Below are positions 45,622-51,746 of a DNA stretch of 51,746 nt, one piece after another. Position numbers and translations under genes: made by a program. Below the pieces are notes generated by a model. The model searched no databases, was not told where the DNA came from, and worked only from the letters and a program-made list of their open reading frames with translations. Source of the stretch: Bacteroidota bacterium (GTDB lineage: Bacteria > Bacteroidota > Bacteroidia > Bacteroidales > VadinHA17). Numbering within the stretch: the stretch's first letter is position 1; each line of letters opens with the position of its first letter. The stretch spans positions 1 to 51,746 of the forward strand of contig DSCJ01000108.1 of the NCBI GenBank assembly GCA_011049175.1, read 5' to 3'.

Positions 45622-46674
45622 ATGAAACCGAAATATTACCAATTCGCACTCCCGGGCCTTGCCGGTCTGTTCATGCTTTTTTCCTGCACCGGCCCCAGGG
45701 AAACAGCTCCGGATTCGGAAACCGGAGCACCCGAACCGGTCAGGGTAATGACCCTGGAATACAAAAACATGGCCCGCACCGAAGAAGTCACGGCCGAAAT
45801 CAATGCATTCGAAGAAACCCATCTTGCCCCCAGCCTTTCGGGCAGGATCATGCGGATTCATGCCGATGTGAACGACAGGGTATCGGCCGGTCAGGTACTG
45901 GCCGAAATGGATCCCACCCAGCTGAGCCAGGCACGGGTACAGTACGAAACCATGAAAAAGGACCTGGCCCGCATGGATACACTGCTAAGGTACGGATCCA
46001 TCACACAACAGGCATACGACCAGCAGAAATCGGGGGTGGAAGTACAGGAAGTCCTGATCAGGAACCTGGAAAAGAATACCATCCTCAGGGCTCCTTACAA
46101 CGGACTGGTTACCGGCCGGTACTATAATGAGGGAGAACTGTTCTCTCCAACTCCCAATACCGCCGCCGGAAAAGCCGCCCTGTTCACCCTCATGCAGATC
46201 GACCGGCTGAAAGTGTATATCCACCTGCCGGAAAAATATCTCCCCGTAATCGAACCGGGCCTGACGGCTGAACTAAGAACCGATGTCTTCCCGGAAGAAT
46301 TCTTTGAGGGAAAAGTATACCGGATCTATCCTACTGTCGATCCAATGACCCGTACCTTCCAGGTGGAGATCCACCTGACGAACCCGGGGAAAAAGGTCCG
46401 GCCGGGAATGTTCGCCAGGGCAAGCCTCAAACTGGGCGAAAGCAGAACCCTCGTAGCTCCAGCCATTGCCGTCCTGCAACAGGCCGGAACGAACGAACGG
46501 TACATTTTTATTCACGACAGAGGAAAAGCAAAAAAGATTACCGTGCAGCTCGGACGCCGATTTGACGACCAGCTGGAAATCATTTCTTCCGAGCTGAAAG
46601 GAGGCGAACAACTGATCGTGTCAGGGCAGAAACGCCTGGAAGACCAGACACCCGTTGAGATCATTCAAGAATGA
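45622..46674 (+). CDS. RND efflux periplasmic adaptor, lipoprotein
   Basis: A 350-residue membrane-fusion protein of the AcrA/MexA type. The signal peptide ends in a lipobox (LFSC), so Cys at about residue 22 would be lipidated to the inner membrane. Then come the first lipoyl half (GRIMRIHADVNDRVSAGQVLAEMDPTQL), a short alpha-hairpin, the second half (ILRAPYNGLVTGRYYNEGELF), a beta-barrel and a membrane-proximal domain (IAVLQQAGTNERYIFIHDRG). It sits 18 bases after tolC and 43 before the pump gene. Confidence 0.92.
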   Translation: MKPKYYQFALPGLAGLFMLFSCTGPRETAPDSETGAPEPVRVMTLEYKNMARTEEVTAEINAFEETHLAPSLSGRIMRIHADVNDRVSAGQVLAEMDPTQLSQARVQYETMKKDLARMDTLLRYGSITQQAYDQQKSGVEVQEVLIRNLEKNTILRAPYNGLVTGRYYNEGELFSPTPNTAAGKAALFTLMQIDRLKVYIHLPEKYLPVIEPGLTAELRTDVFPEEFFEGKVYRIYPTVDPMTRTFQVEIHLTNPGKKVRPGMFARASLKLGESRTLVAPAIAVLQQAGTNERYIFIHDRGKAKKITVQLGRRFDDQLEIISSELKGGEQLIVSGQKRLEDQTPVEIIQE

Positions 46675-46717
46675 AAGGAAAAACAAGTATCCTGATCCCG
46701 TTTAAGAATAAAACAAC

Positions 46718-49700
46718 ATGAGCATATACAAGCAATCTGTTCAAAGGCCCATCACTACCCTGATGCTGTTTATCGGCCTGGTGGTGCTGGGTATTTATTC
46801 CCTTACCCGCCTGCCCATCGATTTCTATCCGGAACTGGAATTCCCGGCCATTTCGGTGTATACGGTTTACAGCGGAGCCGGTGCGGAAGACATTGAGACC
46901 AATGTCACCCGGGTGATAGAAGATAACCTGAACACCGTCAGCAACCTGAAGGAGATCACTTCGGTATCACGCGACAATATTTCCATCGTTTCCTGTGAAT
47001 TCGAATGGGGAACCAATATGGACGAAGCGGCCAATGAGATCAGAGATGCTCTCAGCCTGGCCGAACAGGTTCTGCCCGATGAAGTGGAAGACCCGGCCAT
47101 TTTCAAGTTCAGCAGCAGCCTCATGCCCATTTTAGTATTTGCGGTAACCGCCGATGAGAGCTATGCCGCCCTGGAAAAGATCCTCGAGGAAAAGATCATC
47201 AACCCCCTGAACCGGATCGAAGGCATCGGGGCTATCGGAACCTTCGGGGCTCCCGCCCGCGAAGTGCAGGTTACAATAAACCCCAGGAAAATGGAAGCCT
47301 ACCACCTGACCATTGAGCAGGTGGCGGCAGTGCTGAATGCAGAGAACCTGAATATGCCGGCCGGCCACATCGAGATGGGCAAACTCGATTATCCCCTGCG
47401 TGTTGAAGGGGAATTCACCGAAAGCGATCAGGTAAAAGAAATCGTGCTGGCCAATATCAACGGAAAACCCGTTTATCTGAAGGATATCGCCACCGTGCAG
47501 GACACCCTGCGCGATATGACCATTGATGAAAGGATCAATGGAAAGAAAGGGGTCAGGCTGATCATACAGAAACAATCGGGAGCCAACACGGTGAAAATTG
47601 CTCGCGAAGTAAACAAACAGCTTCCCGGGCTGGCCCGGACCCTGCCACCTGATATCCGTATCGAGCCCATTTTCGATACGTCAGACTTCATCACGGGATC
47701 GATCAACAACCTGTCGCAAACCCTTCTGTTCGCCCTGCTTTTCGTGGTGCTGGTAGTGCTGTTCTTCCTGGGAAGGTGGAGAGCAACATTTATTGTGGTC
47801 ATCACCATTCCCATTTCGCTGATCGTGGCATTTATATACCTGTATCTTACCGGGAATACCATCAACATCATCTCCCTGTCTTCCCTCTCCATTGCCATCG
47901 GGATGGTGGTGGACGACGCCATTGTGGTGCTCGAAAATATCACCAAGCATATTGAAAGAGGAAGCCGCCCCAGGGAAGCAGCCATTTATGCCACCAATGA
48001 AGTGTGGCTTGCCGTGATCGTTACCACGCTCACGGTGGTGGCCGTATTCCTGCCACTTACCCTGGTAAGCGGAATGACCGGTGAACTGTTCAAACAGCTC
48101 GGCTGGGTGGTCTCCATTACGGTGGTTACCTCCACCACGGTGGCCATTACACTCACCCCCATGCTTTCGTCAAAATTGCTCAGGCTGAGGCCCAAAAAGA
48201 ATACCACCCGCAAACTATCCTATGACAATACGGTGCTTCGTGTGCTCGACTGGCTTGACGGTTTTTATGAAAAAAGTCTGCAGTATGCCCTCCGCCACAA
48301 AGCCCTGGTGCTGATCGCTTCCCTGGCCATCTTCGGTGGCACCCTGGCCCTGATCCCGCTGATGGGAACCGAATTCCTGCCGGAAGCCGACCAGGGGCAG
48401 CTTTCGGCCACCGTGGAACTGCAAACCGGTGTTCGGGTGGATGAAACGATCCGTATCGCCCGGCAGATCGATAACTATATTGAACAAAATATTTCGGAAT
48501 ATACCCTGATGAGTACCTCTTCCGGATCGGACGACCGGGGAGGGATATTTTCCGTTTTTATGCAGTCGGGGTCCAATATCATCAACTACAACATGCGGCT
48601 GAAAAACATCGGGGAAAGAGACCGCTCAGTATGGGAAATTGCAGAGGACCTGCGTTCATACCTGAAAACCATTCCCGAGATCGTAACCTATACCGTTATC
48701 CCGAACGGAGGTATGGGTGGCACCACCGATAACAATGTGGTTGTGGAAATCATGGGATACGATCTGGATGCCACCTCGGCGCTGGCCGATACCCTGGCAC
48801 GCCGTTTCACCGGAATCCAGGGAGCCAGGAATATTGAGGTCAGCCGCGATCCGAGCAAGCCCCAGCTCAGGATCATTCCCGACAGGGAAAAAATGGCCCG
48901 CTACGGCCTGACCACCTACAACGTGGCCAACCAGCTCAGGAACCGGGTGGAAGGCCCCTATATGACCAAATACCGTGAAGAAGGCGATGAATACGATATT
49001 GTGGTGCGCTTCGACGAGGAACACCGCAATTCGATCTCCGACCTGGAATCGATGATCATTACCAGCTCCCGGGGGAACACCATCAGGCTGGAGGAAGTGG
49101 CCGACATCACCGAAACCTGGTCGCCACCCAATATCGAACACAAACGCAAACAACGTATCATTACGGTAAACATCACTCCCTATAAAGTACCGCTGAATGT
49201 GCTTACAAAAAATATCCAGGCACAGATCGACAGGGTGGAAGTGCCGTCTGATGTGCAGATTACCGTAGGAGGAGCTGTGGAAGACATGCAGGAATCCATG
49301 ATCGATCTGGCCATGCTCCTGGTGCTCGGCATGGTGCTTGTTTACCTGGTGATGGCTTCCCAGTTCGAATCGCTGCGCATGCCTTTCATCATCATGTTCT
49401 CCATTCCTTTCGCTTTTTCCGGAGTGCTGCTGGCCCTGTTTATCACCAATACCACCCTGAACCTTATCTCCATGGTGGGAGGCGTTATGCTGGTGGGCAT
49501 CGTAGTGAAAAACGCCATCGTGCTGGTCGATTACATCAACCTCATGCGCGACCGGGGCAATGAACTGACGGAAGCCATTGCCATCTCGGGCCGTTCGAGG
49601 CTGCGCCCCGTGCTGATGACCTCTTTGACCACCATCCTGGGAATGCTGCCCCTGGCCCTGAGCACGGGCGAGGGATCGGAGATATGGAGCCCCATGGGTA

Positions 49701-49852
49701 TTTCGGTGATCGGAGGACTGCTGTTCTCCACCATGGTCACCCTGATCCTGGTACCCGTGGTATACCACCTGTTCATCAAACGAATCGAACAAAAAAGGAG
49801 CCGGAAACTCATCTACTCCTTCATGGAAGAAACCACCAGTGAAAATGCATAA
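46718..49852 (+). CDS. RND efflux pump permease, AcrB/HAE1 type
   Basis: A 1044-residue proton-driven inner-membrane pump with the twelve-helix RND fold. The N-terminal helix (PITTLMLFIGLVVLGIYSL) is followed by porter domains, the TM4 proton-relay motif GMVVDDAIVVLENI near residue 400, a second porter region and the C-terminal membrane half (GGVMLVGIVVKNAIVLVDYI near 925). The double Asp in TM4 and the Lys in TM10 (VVKNAI) are the expected relay residues, and HAE1 drug pumps share this form. The substrate cannot be told; heavy-metal pumps usually have a different TM4. A PII-like gene follows after 9 bases. Confidence 0.94.
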   Translation: MSIYKQSVQRPITTLMLFIGLVVLGIYSLTRLPIDFYPELEFPAISVYTVYSGAGAEDIETNVTRVIEDNLNTVSNLKEITSVSRDNISIVSCEFEWGTNMDEAANEIRDALSLAEQVLPDEVEDPAIFKFSSSLMPILVFAVTADESYAALEKILEEKIINPLNRIEGIGAIGTFGAPAREVQVTINPRKMEAYHLTIEQVAAVLNAENLNMPAGHIEMGKLDYPLRVEGEFTESDQVKEIVLANINGKPVYLKDIATVQDTLRDMTIDERINGKKGVRLIIQKQSGANTVKIAREVNKQLPGLARTLPPDIRIEPIFDTSDFITGSINNLSQTLLFALLFVVLVVLFFLGRWRATFIVVITIPISLIVAFIYLYLTGNTINIISLSSLSIAIGMVVDDAIVVLENITKHIERGSRPREAAIYATNEVWLAVIVTTLTVVAVFLPLTLVSGMTGELFKQLGWVVSITVVTSTTVAITLTPMLSSKLLRLRPKKNTTRKLSYDNTVLRVLDWLDGFYEKSLQYALRHKALVLIASLAIFGGTLALIPLMGTEFLPEADQGQLSATVELQTGVRVDETIRIARQIDNYIEQNISEYTLMSTSSGSDDRGGIFSVFMQSGSNIINYNMRLKNIGERDRSVWEIAEDLRSYLKTIPEIVTYTVIPNGGMGGTTDNNVVVEIMGYDLDATSALADTLARRFTGIQGARNIEVSRDPSKPQLRIIPDREKMARYGLTTYNVANQLRNRVEGPYMTKYREEGDEYDIVVRFDEEHRNSISDLESMIITSSRGNTIRLEEVADITETWSPPNIEHKRKQRIITVNITPYKVPLNVLTKNIQAQIDRVEVPSDVQITVGGAVEDMQESMIDLAMLLVLGMVLVYLVMASQFESLRMPFIIMFSIPFAFSGVLLALFITNTTLNLISMVGGVMLVGIVVKNAIVLVDYINLMRDRGNELTEAIAISGRSRLRPVLMTSLTTILGMLPLALSTGEGSEIWSPMGISVIGGLLFSTMVTLILVPVVYHLFIKRIEQKRSRKLIYSFMEETTSENA

Positions 49853-49861
49853 AATCAAGCC

Positions 49862-50155
49862 ATGAAAGCCATATTCATCGTATATAACCACGCACACACC
49901 GAAAAAGTGCAGTACCTGCTCGACAAGCTGGAGATCCGGGGATTCACCATGTGGACCAATGTGTACGGAAGGGGAAGTGTGACGGGCGATCCCCACATGA
50001 ACACCCACACCTGGCCCGAACAGAACGGGGCCGTTCTCACCATTGTGGAAGATCACACAGTAGACCGGGTGCTGCATTACGTAAAAATAATGGACGAGGA
50101 AAACCAGGAAGTGGGCATTCGCGCTTTCGTTTGGGAAATTACCGGCGGTTACTGA
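49862..50155 (+). CDS. PII-like small protein linked to RND efflux
   Basis: A 97-residue protein with a beta-alpha-beta-beta-alpha-beta outline, suggesting a PII/CutA-like ferredoxin fold. It shows AIFIVYNHAHTEKVQYLLDKLEIRGFTMW, a loop GRGSVTGDPHMNTHTWPEQN where PII proteins carry their T-loop, and GAVLTIVEDHTVDRVLHYVKIMD. Six His (NHAHTEK, DPHMNTHTW, DHTV, LHYV) could bind metal. It starts 9 bases after the pump gene. PII-like proteins near efflux pumps are described (the PII-NG group), usually with metal pumps. The fold call is by eye; signalling of pump activity is inference. Confidence 0.6.
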   Translation: MKAIFIVYNHAHTEKVQYLLDKLEIRGFTMWTNVYGRGSVTGDPHMNTHTWPEQNGAVLTIVEDHTVDRVLHYVKIMDEENQEVGIRAFVWEITGGY

Positions 50156-50205
50156 ATAAATCGCTGCCCCTTTTCTTTAACATAGTTTCCCTCTGAAAAT
50201 AAATG

Positions 50206-50213
50206 TATCTTTG
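50206..50213 (+). promoter_or_regulatory. Candidate aminotransferase promoter, -7 box
   Basis: TATCTTTG, a full TAnnTTTG match, 95 bases upstream of the ATG at 50309. An upstream GTTT at 50185-50188 is only a weak -33 candidate. It implies an unusually long leader for this window. Confidence 0.55.
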
Positions 50214-50308
50214 CTAACCCGCCCGGGAAAGGAAGGATGCCGGAGCACCCGGGGAACAAAGTGTAACCGGAAAAGGAAGATCGAAAACCCAGATAACTGA
50301 TATCCAGT
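50214..50308 (+). ncRNA. Possible structured 5' leader of the aminotransferase gene
   Basis: The 95-base leader contains CCCGGG at 50222-50227 and 50248-50253, which can pair. An inner TGC/GCA mini-stem with a CGGA loop and a purine-rich bulge sit between them. A second purine-rich block (GGAAAAGGAAGAT, 50269-50281) repeats the first (GGAAAGGAAGGAT), and CCGG near 50267-50270 could pair with the loop. No known riboswitch consensus was recognised. It may simply be an untranslated leader. Confidence 0.25.
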
Positions 50309-51508
50309 ATGCCATCCATTTCAGAAAAAGGAAAACGTATGCCGGCTTCCCCCATCAGGAAGCTGGTTCCCTTTGCGGAAGAAGCCAAAAGAAAAGGCCG
50401 CAGGGTGTATCACCTGAACATCGGCCAGCCCGACATTCCCACACCGGACGTGGCCATGGAGGCCATCCGGAACACCGACCTGAAAGTGATCGAATACAGC
50501 CACTCGGCGGGGAACGAATCCTACCGCAGAAAACTGGCCGGCTATTACCGGTCGGTGGGAATCGATATCGACCATACCCAACTGCTGGTCACCACCGGCG
50601 GATCAGAAGCCCTGCTGTTCTCCATGCTTTCGGTTCTGAATCCAGGCGACGAAGTGATTATTCCCGAACCCTTCTATGCCAATTACAACAGCTTCGCCCT
50701 CATTGCCGGAGTGAAGGTGGTTCCGGTAACGGCTACTATCGAGAACGGGTTCGCCCTCCCTCCCATGGAGGAACTGGGCCAGAAGATCACCCTGAAAACC
50801 CGGGCCATCCTGATATGCAATCCCAACAATCCCACAGGGTACCTCTATTCACGAAAGGAGCTGGAACAGCTCCGGGAAATGGTTCTGAAACACGACCTGT
50901 ACCTTTTCGTGGACGAGGTATACAGGGAATTTTGTTACGATGGAAAAACCCATTTTTCGGCCCTGAACCTTCCGGGAACAGACCAGCACGTGATTGTGGT
51001 CGATTCGGTATCGAAAAGGTACAGCGCCTGCGGGGCACGCATCGGGGCCATCATCACCCGGAACAGCGAAGTGCTGCAAACAGCCCTGAAATTCGCCCAG
51101 GCCCGCCTCAGCCCCCCCACTCTGGGACAGATCCTGGGAGAAGCAGCCGTCGATACACCGAAATCGTATTTCGATGAGGTATACCAGGAATACATCCAAC
51201 GGAGGAACTTCATGGTCGATGCCCTGAACCGTATGGAGGGAGTGATATGCCCCATGCCGGGCGGTGCGTTCTACACCATCACCCAGCTGCCGGTTGACGA
51301 TACCGACCGTTTTTCACAGTGGCTGCTGAGTGATTTCGAATACGAAAACCAAACGGTGATGCTGGCTCCGGCCTCGGGGTTTTATTCCCGGCCCGAACTG
51401 GGGAAAAAGCAGGTACGCATTGCCTACGTGTTGAAAATCAACGACCTGAAAAACGCCATGAAATGCCTGGAGGAAGCCCTGAAAGTATATCCGGGCCGGA
51501 CGGTTTGA
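50309..51508 (+). CDS. Class I/II pyridoxal phosphate aminotransferase
   Basis: A 399-residue fold-type I aminotransferase, probably aspartate or aromatic aminotransferase-like. Visible motifs: LNIGQPDIPTPD near residue 33-45, VTTGGSEALLFSMLSVLNPGDEVIIPEPFYANY (PLP phosphate region), CNPNNPTGYLYS, DEVYREFCYDG (Asp and Tyr contacting PLP), and the PLP lysine in SVSKRYSACGARIG near 235. The C-terminal substrate Arg lies in VRIAYVLKINDL. Substrate specificity cannot be read by eye. A second Met at residue 11 is an alternative start. It is preceded by a -7 box and a 95-base leader and stands alone. Confidence 0.85.
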   Translation: MPSISEKGKRMPASPIRKLVPFAEEAKRKGRRVYHLNIGQPDIPTPDVAMEAIRNTDLKVIEYSHSAGNESYRRKLAGYYRSVGIDIDHTQLLVTTGGSEALLFSMLSVLNPGDEVIIPEPFYANYNSFALIAGVKVVPVTATIENGFALPPMEELGQKITLKTRAILICNPNNPTGYLYSRKELEQLREMVLKHDLYLFVDEVYREFCYDGKTHFSALNLPGTDQHVIVVDSVSKRYSACGARIGAIITRNSEVLQTALKFAQARLSPPTLGQILGEAAVDTPKSYFDEVYQEYIQRRNFMVDALNRMEGVICPMPGGAFYTITQLPVDDTDRFSQWLLSDFEYENQTVMLAPASGFYSRPELGKKQVRIAYVLKINDLKNAMKCLEEALKVYPGRTV

Positions 51509-51624
51509 CCAATGTTCCTCTATGATCCCGGCAGACAAAGTCTGATCCGGTAATGGCATTGATGACAAACGGATAGTGAATTCCAGAAGAAAAAACTAGT
51601 CAGGAAAACAGAAATCTACGTAGA

Positions 51625-51746
51625 CAACTGGCTATGTACTAATATATGGTGTGCCCATTTTTAATTTTTTCAATTCAGCAAGTGCATTTACAACACTTAA
51701 TGACAGCCAGAACCATAATTTAACCTTCTCGCTTTCTTTGATTTGA
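51625..51746. repeat. Terminal inverted repeat, right copy
   Basis: This is the exact reverse complement of 2-123. Just inside it, 51616-51624 carries the same CTACGTAG word found at 136-144 in the left copy, but without the 12 extra bases. The window ends within the repeat. Confidence 0.9.
51632..51745 (-). CDS. Partial 3' end of the repeated ORF, right copy
   Basis: The same 37 codons and stop as at 3-116, on the minus strand, identical in sequence and entering from outside the window. It is again only the C-terminus (ending MGTPYIST). The two copies point inward from the two contig ends, as expected if both flanks are copies of one mobile element in opposite orientation. The element's identity is unknown. 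Confidence 0.45.
   Translation of the reverse strand, partial: QIKESEKVKLWFWLSLSVVNALAELKKLKMGTPYIST

Noticed and set aside
48656-50077. 473-codon minus-strand frame opposite the RND pump and PII-like genes
   Set aside because: It is a shadow of the pump gene's codon structure (His/Gln/Gly-rich, no family), while the plus-strand pump has all motifs.
1-51746. Composite transposon reading of the whole window
   Set aside because: The interior is mostly conserved chromosomal housekeeping genes; contig breaks at two repeat copies explain the ends more simply.

Overview
The window is a stretch of chromosome from a member of the Bacteroidota, probably of a Bacteroidales/Marinilabiliales-like lineage. 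Four things support this: a single-chain SecDF; a PorP/SprF protein next to a giant protein with a gliding-type (CHU_C, type B) C-terminal sorting domain, which points to type IX secretion; several Bacteroidota-only families (DUF4783, TIGR02757, propeller-SpoIIE hybrids); and at least nine intergenic copies of the Bacteroidota -7 box TAnnTTTG. No phage, plasmid, CRISPR, rRNA or tRNA gene was seen. The first 122 and last 122 bases are the same sequence in opposite orientation and carry the 3' end of one repeated ORF, so the window looks like a complete assembly contig that stops in a dispersed repeat on both sides.

Layout. 1-914: repeat end plus about 800 bp of non-coding DNA full of short hairpins, including two diverged copies of one element. 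915-15708 (minus strand): trmN6, a TIGR02757 protein, a LolD-like ATPase, a Na+/Ca2+ antiporter and tatA; then secDF behind a strong terminator; two tandem malate dehydrogenase genes, the upstream one frameshifted at a G9 run; a MacA/MacB/TolC-type efflux operon without its ATPase; and glmM. 15860-20843 (plus): rluB-type pseudouridine synthase, era, der, a lipoprotein, and an overlapping hemerythrin/LuxR-regulator pair. 20850-31649 (minus): a five-gene surface/secretion block made of a CHU_C giant protein, PorP/SprF, a PD40-PKD protein, an unknown secreted protein and a propeller-SpoIIE phosphatase. 31841-36088 (minus): a 1257-residue NtrY-like histidine kinase and rlmH. 36216-39099 (plus): DUF4783, nadC, a BrkB-family protein and pdxH. 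39107-43370 (minus): glutamine synthetase and valS. 43594-50155 (plus): tetR, tolC, an RND adaptor, an RND pump and a PII-like small protein. 50309-51508 (plus): a class I aminotransferase.

Most of the window is housekeeping (ribosome and tRNA modification, GTPases, NAD, PLP and cell-wall precursor enzymes, protein export). The accessory parts are the two efflux operons, the type IX-linked surface block, the hemerythrin/regulator pair and the hairpin-rich left flank. The most promising leads for something new are the type IX-linked operon that ends in a phosphatase sensor, the RND operon that ends in a PII-like protein, the hemerythrin gene translationally linked to a regulator with a degenerate receiver, and the covarying hairpin element in the left flank. 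All functional calls come from reading motifs by eye; no database search was run.
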